The notes beneath the pieces are model-generated. The model worked only from the letters and a program-made list of their open reading frames with translations. It had not been told where the DNA came from and searched no databases. This document shows, piece after piece, positions 25,092 to 34,319 of a stretch of DNA of 64,000 nucleotides. Position numbers and translations under genes: made by a program. The DNA is from Lachnoclostridium sp. An76 (GTDB lineage: Bacteria; Bacillota; Clostridia; Lachnospirales; Lachnospiraceae). The stretch spans positions 1-64,000 of the forward strand of contig NZ_NFHL01000006.1 of the NCBI RefSeq assembly GCF_002161355.1, read 5' to 3'. How positions within the stretch are numbered: position 1 is the stretch's first letter; every line of letters begins with the position of its first letter.

Positions 25092-25928
25092 AATCTGTAT
25101 TTGCGGGGGAGCCTTCCTTGTGAATATGACGTCCGAAAACCGCCGGTTTGTTGCAGGACGTTTTCGCGGCGGGCGGGGATATGGCTCAGGTTCCGGTTCC
25201 GTAATCTGGGAAAGACGTAAAAAGAATGGGATACGGCTAAGGACAATTCCAAAGCGGAAGATTCGCCTGCGGCTCAGGCATCCGCTTTGAAATTAACGCC
25301 GCATCCCATTCTTTTAAGTCTTTCCATCAGATTACTCCAAGTCACCGTCGCCATATCCCCGCCCGCCGCGAAAGGCGCATCAAAGGGGCCGGTTTTCTGC
25401 GCGCATCCGATCGGAAGGTCCCCGCAGGCAAATGCAGGATTTCAAAAGGTGGGTGAGAGGGGAGCTTCTGTGGCGAAACAGGAATTTTTATTAGACGGAA
25501 GGTGACGCGGACTTCCGGGAGATGGGTTGCCTTTTGCCGGGAAAGTTCCCTTCTCGCTACGTTTTTAAACGCTGCATTTGTCGGGGGACCTTCCGTCTTG
25601 AGCAAAACCAGAAAACAGCGAAGCGCCTTTTTCGAAAACCTTTCAGCACGGGTGTGTGGGTGTCTGAGGTGACTGCGGAGGGGCTTGAAAAAACTTGAAA
25701 TCCGGAACTATGCGTTGAAAGCAGCAGGGGGCTTGTCTGAGCCAAAGGCGAGTTGCTCCCTGCTGCTTTCTGCCTTTAGCATAGTCCCGGATTTCTTAGT
25801 TTTTGCTGCCACGGAGCCCCGGAGCCGAAGCCACCCACACACCCGTGCTGAATACGTCTTCTATAACCGCGCTTCACTGTTTTCGGACGTTTTACTCTGA
25901 CAGCGGCTCCCCCCACAAATACAGATTT
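25091..25928. repeat. Full-length 838-bp three-armed palindromic element (copy 2)
   Basis: Terminal inverted repeats AAATCTGTATTTG (25091) and CAAATACAGATTT (to 25928), extended by GGGGGAGCC/GGCTCCCCC, enclose a second stem (GACGTCCGAAAAC 25128-25140 with 25879-25890) and three arms. Arm A runs 25160-25374: a 23-24-bp perfect stem 25161-25184/25350-25373, then GTAATCT/AGATTAC, then a stem at 25209-25237/25298-25325, tipped by AAGCGGA/TCCGCTT. Arm B runs 25370-25634. Arm C runs 25644-25850, with a 19-bp outer stem. No convincing gene lies inside. It begins at the metY stop codon. Versus copy 1, arms B and C carry extra apical hairpins. No target duplication was found. Confidence 0.85.
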
Positions 25929-26135
25929 GTTTATTCTGCCGGATTGTTTTCCCCTGCTTTTTGTGCTATCATTTCTTCACTGATACGGGAGGGTTTCTTA
26001 CCGACCGTCACTCATGCCGAAAGGCTTCTCATTTTCGGAAGATCCGTTTCAGGACATTTACCCGATGATGGACGTAACCCATTGATCTTATTTTCAGGAA
26101 AGGGGGACATTGGAAATAGTCAGAGAAAAATCTTG
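25929..26135. other. Spacer between the palindromic element and the recA promoter
   Basis: About 200 bases without a gene. A promoter-like TTGTTT (25944-25949), 17 bases, TATCAT (25967-25972) lies just past the element; its product would be a longer recA leader. Nothing else is supported. Confidence 0.3.
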
Positions 26136-26189
26136 TTGACATTTTACAAGAGCTATAATACTATAATACCAGATGCGAACAATTGTTCG
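26136..26189 (+). promoter_or_regulatory. recA promoter with LexA (SOS) box
   Basis: -35 TTGACA (26136-26141), 17 bases, -10 TACTAT (26159-26164; overlapping TATAAT alternatives exist). The perfect 14-base palindrome CGAACAATTGTTCG (26176-26189) matches the Gram-positive LexA consensus CGAACRNRYGTTYG-type and covers the expected transcription start, so LexA binding would block initiation. Confidence 0.88.
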
Positions 26190-26213
26190 ATACGAGAAAA
26201 GGAGAATTTATTT

Positions 26214-27341
26214 ATGGCAGTGAATGAAGAAAAGAAAAAAGCGCTGGATGCGGCGATCGCGAAGCTGGAGAAAGATTTTGGAAAAGGGGCGGTCATGAAG
26301 CTCGGAGAGTCAGGGGCTCATGTGGCTGTGGAGACGGTGCCGACCGGGTGCTTAAGCCTTGACCTTGCCCTGGGGCTTGGCGGAGTGCCGAAGGGGCGTG
26401 TGATCGAGATATACGGACCGGAGTCCAGCGGTAAGACGACAGTCGCGCTCCATATGATCGCGGAAGTGCAGAAGAGAGGCGGCATCGCGGGCTTTATTGA
26501 CGCGGAGCATGCGATGGACCCGGTATATGCGAAGAATATCGGCGTTGATATCGATGAACTTTATATCTCCCAGCCGGACAGCGGCGACCAGGCGCTGGAG
26601 ATCGCAGAGACTATGGTAAGATCCGGGGCCATTGACATTATTGTCATTGACTCTGTGGCAGCTCTGGTGCCGAAGCAGGAGATCGAAGGGGACATGGGAG
26701 ACAGCCACGTGGGACTCCAGGCGAGGCTGATGTCCCAGGCGCTCAGGAAGCTGACGCCTGTGATCAGCAAGTCCAACTGTGTTGTCATCTTCATCAACCA
26801 GCTCCGTGAGAAGGTGGGAGTTATGTTTGGAAATCCTGAGACAACGACGGGCGGCCGTGCGCTGAAGTTTTATGCCTCAGTGCGCATGGATGTAAGAAGG
26901 ATCGAGACACTGAAGCAGAGCGGCGAGATGGTTGGAAACCGCACGCGCATCAAGATCGTGAAGAATAAGATCGCTCCTCCGTTTAAGGAGGCGGAGTTTG
27001 ATATCATGTTCGGGAAAGGGATCTCCAGGGCGGGGGATATCCTTGACCTTGCCACAGGGATCGATCTGATCAAAAAGAGCGGTGCGTGGTATGCATATGA
27101 GGGCGAGAAGATCGGGCAGGGCAGGGAAAATGCCAAGACCTATCTCGAGAACCATCCGGAGCTGATGGAAGAGCTGGACAGGAAGGTGCGCGCGCACTAT
27201 AATCTTTCAGGCGCAGGCGGGGACAGCGCAAAAGAAAACGCAGACGGGAAAGCCGGTGAGAAGCCGGATGAAAAGAAGGCTGCCTCCCAGAAAAAGGCAG
27301 GGCAGGAAAGTGACCTTGCCCTCAAAGGCGGAAAGGCGTAA
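26214..27341 (+). CDS. recA: Recombinase RecA
   Basis: ATP-dependent strand-exchange protein and co-protease for LexA. Walker A is [14 protein letters not shown]; Walker B is [15 protein letters not shown]; loop and signature regions include [28 protein letters not shown] in shorter recognisable pieces such as [13 protein letters not shown]. The C-terminal tail is unusually lysine/aspartate rich (about residues 335-375), longer than in E. coli. The ATG at 26214 has AAAGGAGAA upstream; the open frame further upstream runs into the palindromic element and is not used. LexA box in the promoter. The stop codon overlaps the recX start (TAATG). Confidence 0.98.
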   Translation: MAVNEEKKKALDAAIAKLEKDFGKGAVMKLGESGAHVAVETVPTGCLSLDLALGLGGVPKGRVIEIYGPESSGKTTVALHMIAEVQKRGGIAGFIDAEHAMDPVYAKNIGVDIDELYISQPDSGDQALEIAETMVRSGAIDIIVIDSVAALVPKQEIEGDMGDSHVGLQARLMSQALRKLTPVISKSNCVVIFINQLREKVGVMFGNPETTTGGRALKFYASVRMDVRRIETLKQSGEMVGNRTRIKIVKNKIAPPFKEAEFDIMFGKGISRAGDILDLATGIDLIKKSGAWYAYEGEKIGQGRENAKTYLENHPELMEELDRKVRAHYNLSGAGGDSAKENADGKAGEKPDEKKAASQKKAGQESDLALKGGKA

Positions 27342-27961
27342 TGACAGTCACAAAGATCGAGCCGCTGACAAAGATCAAATCCAAAGTGTATCTGGACGGG
27401 AGTTTTGCATTTGTCCTGTATAAAGGGGAATTATCCCGGTTCGGGATCGCAGCGGGAGAGGAAATCCCGGAAGAAACTGTGGAAACAATACGCAGAGATG
27501 TAGTCTTTAAGCGGGCAAAACTGCGGGCGATGCATCTTCTGGAAGATATGGACCGCACGGAAGCGGGGCTGAGGGAGAAGCTGCGCCAGGGGCTTTATCC
27601 GGAGGATGCGGCGGAAGAGGCGGTCCGTTATGTGAAGTCTTTCGGCTATCTGGACGATACCAGATATGCAGAAAATTTTGTGCGGAGCAGGAAGGACAGT
27701 AAGAGCCGGAGAGAGATCCAGGCTCTTCTGCTCAGAAAAGGGATTTCCGCGGATAAGATCGAGGCCGCTTTTGAGGCGTGTTACAGTGAAGACGAAGACG
27801 GAGAAGAGGAGGCGGTCCGGAAGATCCTGAAGAAAAAACGGTTTTCCACGGAGAACTCAGACGAGGCGCAGATACAGAAAATGTACGCCTGTCTGGCACG
27901 GAAGGGATTCCGTTATGACACCGTCCGTCAAGTGATACAAAACTATCACGAGAATGCTTGA
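27341..27961 (+). CDS. recX: Regulatory protein RecX
   Basis: A 206-residue RecA modulator that limits filament growth. The three-helix repeats are visible: RAMHLLEDMDRTEAGLREKL, YVKSFGYLDDTRYAENFVRS and RKGFRYDTVRQVI. The start overlaps the recA stop (TAATG), so it is translated with recA and shares SOS control. The N-terminal 60 residues form the usual variable part. No terminator is evident before rny, 82 bases downstream. Confidence 0.9.
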   Translation: MTVTKIEPLTKIKSKVYLDGSFAFVLYKGELSRFGIAAGEEIPEETVETIRRDVVFKRAKLRAMHLLEDMDRTEAGLREKLRQGLYPEDAAEEAVRYVKSFGYLDDTRYAENFVRSRKDSKSRREIQALLLRKGISADKIEAAFEACYSEDEDGEEEAVRKILKKKRFSTENSDEAQIQKMYACLARKGFRYDTVRQVIQNYHENA

Positions 27962-28042
27962 CATTGTTGTGAAAACAGTATAAAATTTAACTGTTGTATT
28001 TAAGTAATATGTACAATGAAAATTGAATAAGGAGGTGCTCCT

Positions 28043-29602
28043 GTGCAATTAAGTTTAGGCTTATGTATTGTAATTGCCGTGGCCCTCGCGTTGATAGTTG
28101 GGATCATTTCCCACTTTGCGACGATTTCCAATCTCAAGAAAAATGCCCAGAGCAAGATCGGGAATGCGGAAGCAAAGGCGAGAGAGATCATCGACGATGC
28201 TGTGAAAACTGCTGAGACAACGAAAAAAGAAGCTCTTCTGGAAGTCAAGGAAGAATCCATCAAGACGAAGAACGACCTTGAGAAAGAGACAAAGGAGAGA
28301 AGAGCGGAACTGCAGCGCTATGAGAAGAGAGTGCTCGCAAAAGAAGAGGCAGTTGACAAGCGCTCTGACGCCCTGGAACAGCGGGAGTCAAAGCTCACAG
28401 CAAAGGAAGAACAACTTCGCCAGCGTGAAGCCAAGGTAGATGAGCTGAGTCAGAAACGTGTACAGGAACTGGAACGGATCTCAGGACTTACCTCCGAACA
28501 GGCAAAAGAATATCTGTTGAAAACTGTTGAAGAAGATGTTAAGCATGACACTGCGAAGATGGTCAGGGAGCTGGAAGCTCAGGCAAAAGAGGAAGCTGAC
28601 AAGAAGGCGAAAGAATATGTTGTCAACGCGATCCAGAGATGTGCCGCAGACCATGTCGCAGAGACGACGATTTCTGTCGTACAGCTGCCGAGTGATGAGA
28701 TGAAAGGCCGCATCATCGGACGTGAGGGAAGGAATATCCGGACGCTGGAGACGCTTACAGGCGTAGAACTGATCATTGACGATACGCCGGAAGCGGTTGT
28801 CTTATCCGGATTTGACCCGATACGCCGCGAGGTGGCAAGGATCGCCCTCGAGAGGCTGATCGTAGATGGACGTATCCATCCGGCGAGAATTGAGGAAATG
28901 GTAGAGAAGGCGCAGAAAGAAGTCGATACCATGATCAGGGAAGAAGGAGAGGCCGCTGCCCTTGAAGTGGGTGTGCCGGGTATCCATCCGGAGCTGATCC
29001 GGCTTCTCGGACGCATGAAGTTCAGGACGAGCTACGGGCAGAATGCCCTGAAGCATTCTATCGAGGTTGCACAGCTCGCCGGGCTTCTGGCAGGAGAAAT
29101 CGGTATCGATGTAAGAATGGCAAAACGCGCCGGACTTTTGCATGATATAGGAAAATCGATCGACCATGATGTAGAAGGGTCACATATCCAGATAGGTGTG
29201 GATCTCTGCAGGAAATACAAGGAGTCCGCAACTGTCATTAATGCTGTGGAAGCACATCACGGTGATGTGGAACCGCAGACTCTGATCGCGTGCGTAGTGC
29301 AGGCTGCTGATACGATCTCAGCGGCCCGTCCGGGCGCAAGACGCGAGACCATCGAAACATATACCAACAGATTGAAACAGTTAGAAGAGATTACCAACCA
29401 GTTTAAAGGTGTGGATAAGTCTTTTGCCATCCAGGCAGGCAGAGAGATCCGTGTTATGGTAGTTCCAGAGCAGGTATCTGATGATGATATGGTGCTTCTG
29501 GCCAGGGATATCGCTAAGCAGATCGAATTCGAGCTTGAGTATCCGGGGCAGATCAAAGTAAATGTAATCCGTGAGTCACGGGCGACAGATTACGCGAAAT
29601 AG
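28043..29602 (+). CDS. rny: Ribonuclease Y
   Basis: Membrane-anchored endoribonuclease that starts mRNA decay in Firmicutes. An N-terminal transmembrane helix (about residues 3-25) is followed by a long coiled coil (about 30-190), a KH domain ([20 protein letters not shown]) and an HD domain ([22 protein letters not shown]). Size of 519 residues is typical. The GTG start follows an excellent AAGGAGGTG. A terminator ends the unit at 29632. Confidence 0.96.
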   Translation: MQLSLGLCIVIAVALALIVGIISHFATISNLKKNAQSKIGNAEAKAREIIDDAVKTAETTKKEALLEVKEESIKTKNDLEKETKERRAELQRYEKRVLAKEEAVDKRSDALEQRESKLTAKEEQLRQREAKVDELSQKRVQELERISGLTSEQAKEYLLKTVEEDVKHDTAKMVRELEAQAKEEADKKAKEYVVNAIQRCAADHVAETTISVVQLPSDEMKGRIIGREGRNIRTLETLTGVELIIDDTPEAVVLSGFDPIRREVARIALERLIVDGRIHPARIEEMVEKAQKEVDTMIREEGEAAALEVGVPGIHPELIRLLGRMKFRTSYGQNALKHSIEVAQLAGLLAGEIGIDVRMAKRAGLLHDIGKSIDHDVEGSHIQIGVDLCRKYKESATVINAVEAHHGDVEPQTLIACVVQAADTISAARPGARRETIETYTNRLKQLEEITNQFKGVDKSFAIQAGREIRVMVVPEQVSDDDMVLLARDIAKQIEFELEYPGQIKVNVIRESRATDYAK

Positions 29603-29631
29603 CAGAGAATCATAACAACAGATGAAAGGTC

Positions 29632-29665
29632 AGCCCTTGTCGCAAGACGGGGGCTTTCTTTTTTG
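29632..29665 (+). terminator. Terminator after rny
   Basis: AGCCCTTGTC pairs with GACGGGGGCT across a short loop, followed by TTCTTTTTT. Confidence 0.85.
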
Positions 29666-29786
29666 TATGATACGCCTGGCAGGCGGCCGCCATGTCCGCA
29701 TGGGCTGTCCGCAGTATCGCGGCGGACAGGAGAAACGGTTTCCCCTGTCCGGTCATGATCAAGAATAAGAGAAGGAGAAGAAGAGT

Positions 29787-30326
29787 ATGAGCGAGCAGAT
29801 CAAACGTCTGAAAAGGGAATTGAAGTTTAAGGGGAAGATCATTGACTTTTATCAGGATACGATGGAGATCAATGGGGATCACACCGTGATCTGGGATTTT
29901 ATCAAACACAAGGGAGCGGCTGCCGTAGTGCCTGTGACAGAGGAAGGAAAGATCCTGATGGTGCGGCAGTACCGCAATGCGCTTGACCGCTACACGCTGG
30001 AGATCCCGGCGGGCGCCCTGGATGCGGAGGATGAGCCTGGCAGGGAGTGCGCATCCCGTGAGCTGGATGAGGAGACCGGGTACAGGAGCGAAAACCTGGA
30101 GTGGCTGATCACTCTCCGCACTACGGTGGCGTTCTGCAATGAGAGGATCGAAGTCTATGTGGCGAAGGATCTGATCCCCTCAAAGCAGCATCTGGACGAG
30201 GACGAGTTTATTGACCTGAAGGCTTATACCATAGATGAACTCAAGGAGAAGATCCTCACAGGAGAGATCGAAGACGCGAAGACGGTTGCGTCTCTTATGG
30301 CATACGCCGTGAAATATCACGTATAG
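29787..30326 (+). CDS. Nudix hydrolase, ADP-ribose pyrophosphatase type
   Basis: A 179-residue Nudix protein that probably hydrolyses ADP-ribose to AMP and ribose 5-phosphate. The Nudix box reads as G-x-E-rich segment IPAGALDAEDEPGRECASRE plus LDEETGY, with RQYRNALDRYTLEIPAG just before, typical of NudF/YqkG proteins. Start MSEQIKRLKRELKFKGKII has AGAAGGAGAAG upstream. Location between rny and spoIIM is known in related Clostridia. It could also recycle ADP-ribose made by the sirtuin-macrodomain pair at 6.5-8.2 kb, although the two loci are unlinked. Confidence 0.92.
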   Translation: MSEQIKRLKRELKFKGKIIDFYQDTMEINGDHTVIWDFIKHKGAAAVVPVTEEGKILMVRQYRNALDRYTLEIPAGALDAEDEPGRECASRELDEETGYRSENLEWLITLRTTVAFCNERIEVYVAKDLIPSKQHLDEDEFIDLKAYTIDELKEKILTGEIEDAKTVASLMAYAVKYHV

Positions 30327-30471
30327 GGATCCTGCGCACAGAATACGTTATGATCGCAGAAGAATATCATGTATAAAAGGATTACCCCGGCATATAATGA
30401 AATATCCGGCGGGACAGGGGTGTGATGCCTGCTCCGCCGGCGGAACATTCCAGGACGGACCAGGAGGCGCC

Positions 30472-31011
30472 ATGAAGATATTTCATTCGAGAAAGCAGTT
30501 CCTTGTTTTTTTTATGCCGGGGTTTTTGCTCGGCATTGTTTATGTGAATTTTATTGCCCGAAAATATATGGCTGAACCGGGGATATTCAGCGATTTCTTT
30601 TTGGATCAGTTCCAGTCGGTGAGTATTGACGCAAAGGAATATATCTGGTATCTTCTGCGGCTTCGGGCGGTGCCGTTCCTCGCTCTTGCGGGGCTCTCCC
30701 TCACAAAAGCAGGGAAAGTGTCTGCTGTCTTGTTCCTTGTGTGGACGGGCATTTCCGCAGGGATCCTGATCTCTGCGGCAGTGCTGAATCTGGGGATCAA
30801 GGGCAGTATCCTGTGCCTTGTAGGGCTGTTTCCCCAGTTCCTGCTCTATATCCCGGCGTATGTAGTCCTTTTGTGGTACTGTTATACAGTCCCGCAGACT
30901 CATTGGAACCGTCAGAAAACAATCTTTGTATCTCTGGCGATGTCAGTGGGGATCCTGTTGGAAATCTACATAAATCCGATAATCGTAAAAGCGTTTCTCT
31001 CCGTGCTGTGA
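30472..31011 (+). CDS. spoIIM: Stage II sporulation protein M-like membrane protein
   Basis: A 179-residue protein with about five hydrophobic segments (for example FFMPGFLLGIVYVNFIA, FLALAGLSLTKAG, FLLYIPAYVVLLWYCY, IFVSLAMSVGILLEIYI) and the SpoIIM layout. In Bacillus, SpoIIM with SpoIID/P drives septal peptidoglycan hydrolysis during engulfment. The ATG at 30472 has CAGGAGG upstream; the open frame extends to 30397 but that part lacks hydrophobic or family character. The stop lies inside the terminator stem. Assignment is by topology and context. Confidence 0.72.
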   Translation: MKIFHSRKQFLVFFMPGFLLGIVYVNFIARKYMAEPGIFSDFFLDQFQSVSIDAKEYIWYLLRLRAVPFLALAGLSLTKAGKVSAVLFLVWTGISAGILISAAVLNLGIKGSILCLVGLFPQFLLYIPAYVVLLWYCYTVPQTHWNRQKTIFVSLAMSVGILLEIYINPIIVKAFLSVL

Positions 31012-31033
31012 CCAGTCCGCAGCACGGAGTTTT
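30999..31033 (+). terminator. Terminator after spoIIM
   Basis: CTCCGTGCTG (30999-31008) pairs with CAGCACGGAG (31020-31029), followed by TTTTC. The stem includes the last codons and stop of spoIIM. Confidence 0.75.
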
Positions 31034-31071
31034 CGTATATACGGGATCTTAACTATATGGACAGAATCTTA

Positions 31072-32418
31072 CTATACACGGGGGCCGGGAGAATGCCGGG
31101 GCCTGGAAGGACGTGCGGCAGCCAGCAATACGGTGGCCGCGAGCCCGGTGACGACAAACTGGCTGGCGAGAAGCCCCCATAAGTAGCCCTGGATCCCGAA
31201 TCTGGGGATCGCGAGAAAGACTCCGCTGATGCGGACGAGCAGTCCTGTCACATTGATCAGGAATGTAAAGAGCGTCTTGCCGAGACCGTTGATGGCGCTC
31301 ATAAGAGCGGTGTTCGTATACAGGAACGGGCAGATCCAGGCGAGCGTGAGGATAAACTTACCGGCTGTGCTGCTGTGAAAAAGGACAGTGCCGAGCAGAT
31401 TCCCGAAAATAAGGAAGAAAAGACAGCAGGACAGCCCGAGGAAAAGGCAGCTTCCCGCTGCTTTTTTTAACAGTCTGGCCATGGCGGTGCGGTCCCCGGC
31501 CGCCAGGGCTGAGCTGACGGCGGGCAGGAGCACGGTCCCCACGGAGTTTGTGATGGCAGAGGGAAAAAGGATACAGGGGAGGGCCATGCCGGTCAGGACG
31601 CCATATGTACTTAATGCAGCGCTCCCGTCTAAGCCGTAGAGCCTGAGGCAGGCGGGGATGGAGGCTGCTTCCACACTCTGGAGAAGAGTGACCGCCGCGC
31701 GGTTTGCAGTCAGGGGCACGGACAGCGAGAGCAGCTCGCGCGTATCCCCGGATATCGCTGAGAGGGAGGGGAGCTTTCCGAAAGGCCTGCGGGCAGAGAG
31801 CATTTTCGAAGAAAATACGGCGGAGGCAAATTCTCCGGCTGCGATTCCTGCCGCGGCAAGCTTGATCGACGGCACATGCCCCGTATTTTTTATAAACAGA
31901 AAAAGGAGGACCACGAACAGGATCCGGGCAGTCTGTTCGATGAGCTGGCTTGCCGCAGGGACCTCTGTGCGCTGTATGCCGAAACTGTAGCCGCAGATGC
32001 AGCTGTGGACAGCGGCGCACGGCAGGGCGTAGGAGATGATGACCAGCAGCCCGGCACACCGGGGATCGCCGAGGAAGGTTTCTGCGATGCGGGCGGCATT
32101 TTGCTGGATCAGCAGGACTTCAGCCAGAGACAGGATCAGAGTCAGGCAGAGAGCGATGCGGAGCACATTGCCGGCCGCCTCTTTCTGCCCCTGTGAAACT
32201 TTCTCTGCTGTCATGCGGGAGACCGCAGTCTGCAGCCCGGCGGTGCTCACGGAGAGACAGAGCGCATAGACTGGGAAGATAAGCTGGTAGAGACCCACGC
32301 TTTCCTCCCCGAAGGCATGGCTGAGGAAGATGCGGAAGAAAAAACCCATGAGCCTTGATACCAGCCCCGCTGCTGTAAGGATCGCGGCTCCCTGGAGCAA
32401 TGTATGTTTTGTAAACAT
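31072..32418 (-). CDS. SpoVB-like polysaccharide/lipid flippase (MOP superfamily)
   Basis: A 448-residue protein with about 12-14 membrane segments, of the polysaccharide biosynthesis/SpoVB family in the MOP flippase superfamily. The family start is clear: LLQGAAILTAAGLVSRLMGF, then GEESVGLYQLIFPVYALCLS. SpoVB acts in spore cortex synthesis and relatives flip lipid-linked precursors. Orientation is opposite to spoIIM, and the tails converge. There is no sign of truncation, although it is shorter than SpoVB of Bacillus (about 518). The exact role, cortex or other surface polymer, is unresolved. Confidence 0.87.
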   Translation of the reverse strand: MFTKHTLLQGAAILTAAGLVSRLMGFFFRIFLSHAFGEESVGLYQLIFPVYALCLSVSTAGLQTAVSRMTAEKVSQGQKEAAGNVLRIALCLTLILSLAEVLLIQQNAARIAETFLGDPRCAGLLVIISYALPCAAVHSCICGYSFGIQRTEVPAASQLIEQTARILFVVLLFLFIKNTGHVPSIKLAAAGIAAGEFASAVFSSKMLSARRPFGKLPSLSAISGDTRELLSLSVPLTANRAAVTLLQSVEAASIPACLRLYGLDGSAALSTYGVLTGMALPCILFPSAITNSVGTVLLPAVSSALAAGDRTAMARLLKKAAGSCLFLGLSCCLFFLIFGNLLGTVLFHSSTAGKFILTLAWICPFLYTNTALMSAINGLGKTLFTFLINVTGLLVRISGVFLAIPRFGIQGYLWGLLASQFVVTGLAATVLLAAARPSRPRHSPGPRV

Positions 32419-32468
32419 TTGGATTACCTCTTACGGCACACTTTTTACAGCATATGTCAGATCATGGC

Positions 32469-32527
32469 TTGACAGAACATGGCGGGAGTGATATCCTACA
32501 AAGGCAAATCCTAGTAAATTACTAGGA
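32469..32527 (+). promoter_or_regulatory. Promoter and Rrf2-type operator of the Fe-S operon
   Basis: -35 TTGACA (32469-32474), 17 bases, -10 TATCCT (32492-32497). Just downstream is the perfect 19-base palindrome TCCTAGTAAATTACTAGGA (32509-32527), covering the expected start of transcription. It is a strong candidate binding site for the Rrf2 protein encoded next, implying autorepression. Confidence 0.8.
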
Positions 32528-32557
32528 GATAATCATTAGGTCAGAGAAGGTGGGAAA

Positions 32558-33013
32558 GTGAAGCTGTCTACAAAGGGAAGATACGGGCTGCGAGCCCTGA
32601 TCGATCTTGCGCAGTACAGCGCCGAAGCTCCTGTCTCTATTACCAGTATCTCAGCGCGCCAGGATCTGTCGGAACGGTATCTGGAACAGCTGATGTCCAT
32701 GCTGAAAAAAGCAGGGCTGGTCAGGAGTGTCAGAGGCGCAGGCGGCGGATATGTGCTGGCAAAGGATATGGCGGAGATCTCCGTGGGAGATGTGCTGCGG
32801 GCGCTGGAAGGCAGTCTGGAGCCTGTGGAATGCGCCGGGCTGGAGCCGGACGGAGAGTGTAAGGCGTCGGATCACTGTGTGACAAAATATGTCTGGCAGA
32901 GGATCAATGACAGCATCAGCCGGACCGTTGACGAGATCAGGCTGGACCAGCTTGTTGAGGAAAGCAGAAAAAAGCAGTGTACCGGACTGGACCGGGCGGG
33001 ATGTAAGAATTAG
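32558..33013 (+). CDS. Rrf2-family regulator (IscR/CymR-like)
   Basis: A 151-residue winged-helix regulator starting MKLSTKGRYGLRALIDLAQY, with the family recognition helix region LSERYLEQLMSMLKKAGLV and RGAGGGY wing. Three cysteines in ECAGLEPDGECKASDHC match the cluster-binding arrangement of IscR-type members, so it probably senses Fe-S status; CymR-type cysteine sensing is the alternative, though CymR lacks these cysteines. It heads the operon with nifS-nifU-mnmA, and a perfect palindrome lies in its promoter. Confidence 0.9.
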   Translation: MKLSTKGRYGLRALIDLAQYSAEAPVSITSISARQDLSERYLEQLMSMLKKAGLVRSVRGAGGGYVLAKDMAEISVGDVLRALEGSLEPVECAGLEPDGECKASDHCVTKYVWQRINDSISRTVDEIRLDQLVEESRKKQCTGLDRAGCKN

Positions 33014-33078
33014 ACAGATACAGCCGGACAGAAAGGCGCGATACAATTTACAGAAAAAAGAAAGTTAAGGAGGCAGAG

Positions 33079-34272
33079 ATGGAAAAACTGATTTATCTGG
33101 ACAATGCGGCAACGACAAAGACATCGCCGGAAGTTGTAGAGGCAATGCTGCCGTATTTTACGGAACATTACGGGAATCCGTCCAGTGTGTATGGATTTGC
33201 CGCGGCAAATAAAGAGGTGATCGCAAAGCAGAGGGAGATCATCGCGGGAGTCCTCGGGGCGAAAGCGAATGAGATTTATTTTACCGCAGGGGGCACAGAG
33301 TCGGATAACTGGGCGCTGACAGCCACGGCTGAGGCTTATGCGGCAAAGGGAAAGCATATTATTACTACAAAGATCGAGCACCATGCGATCCTGCATACAT
33401 GTGAATATCTCCAGAAGCGTGGGTATGAGGTGACCTATCTTGACGTGGACGAGAACGGGCTCGTGGATCCGAAGGCAGTGGAGAGTGCGATCCGGCCGGA
33501 TACGATCCTGATTTCGGTAATGTTCGCGAATAATGAGATCGGTACAGTGGAGCCGATCGCAGAGATCGGGAAGATCGCAAAAGAGCACGGCGTGCTGTTC
33601 CACACAGATGCGGTACAGGCGTTCGCGCAGATCCCCATTAATGTGGACGAGTGCAATATTGACATGCTCAGCGCCAGCGGGCATAAATTGAACGGGCCGA
33701 AGGGGATCGGATTCCTCTATATCAGAAAAGGGGTGAAGATCCGCTCCTTTATCCACGGCGGCGCACAGGAGAGGAAGCGCCGGGCGGGCACGGAAAATGT
33801 ACCGGGCATCGTGGGGCTTGGGAAGGCAGTGGAACTGGCGGCGGCGTCCATGCAGGAGCGCGCGGAGAAAGAATCCCGGCTCAGAGATCACCTGATCAGC
33901 CGGATCGAGGCGGAGATCCCTTACTGCAGGCTCAACGGAGACCGTGTGAAGAGGCTCCCGAACAATGTGAATTTCAGTTTTCAGTTCATTGAAGGGGAGT
34001 CGCTCCTCATCATGCTGGACATGAAAGGTATCTGCGCATCCAGCGGCTCGGCGTGCACATCCGGATCCCTGGATCCGTCCCATGTGCTGCTGGCGATCGG
34101 GCTGCCCCATGAGATCGCGCACGGATCGCTGAGGATGACGCTCGGGGCGGATACAACAGAGGAAGAACTGGACTATGTGGCAGATTCCTTAAAGGAGATC
34201 GTAGCCCGGCTGCGGGACATGTCCCCGCTGTACGAGGATTTCGTGCGCAGACAGGCGAAGAAAGAAAACTAA
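33079..34272 (+). CDS. Cysteine desulfurase (NifS/IscS type)
   Basis: PLP enzyme that moves sulfur from cysteine to a scaffold or thiolation partner. The N-terminus IYLDNAATTKTSPEVVEAM, the PLP-lysine region SASGHKLNGPKGIGF and the catalytic cysteine in SSGSACTSGSLDPSH are all present. Length of 397 residues fits group I desulfurases. AAGGAGG precedes the ATG. It lies between the Rrf2 regulator and the NifU-type scaffold and two genes upstream of mnmA, so it likely supplies sulfur both to Fe-S assembly and to tRNA 2-thiouridine. Confidence 0.96.
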   Translation: MEKLIYLDNAATTKTSPEVVEAMLPYFTEHYGNPSSVYGFAAANKEVIAKQREIIAGVLGAKANEIYFTAGGTESDNWALTATAEAYAAKGKHIITTKIEHHAILHTCEYLQKRGYEVTYLDVDENGLVDPKAVESAIRPDTILISVMFANNEIGTVEPIAEIGKIAKEHGVLFHTDAVQAFAQIPINVDECNIDMLSASGHKLNGPKGIGFLYIRKGVKIRSFIHGGAQERKRRAGTENVPGIVGLGKAVELAAASMQERAEKESRLRDHLISRIEAEIPYCRLNGDRVKRLPNNVNFSFQFIEGESLLIMLDMKGICASSGSACTSGSLDPSHVLLAIGLPHEIAHGSLRMTLGADTTEEELDYVADSLKEIVARLRDMSPLYEDFVRRQAKKEN

Positions 34273-34319
34273 AGCAGGCATAGTGTGAAAAAACAGATAC
34301 AGACCAGGAGGAAATATAA

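Noticed and set aside
25091-25928. Standard MITE with target-site duplication
   Set aside because: Terminal inverted repeats exist, but no direct repeat flanks the full copy, and the inner three-arm structure with compensated changes is not explained by a plain MITE.
25803-26213. Upstream in-frame extension of recA into the palindromic element
   Set aside because: It spans the recA promoter and LexA box and has no RecA similarity.
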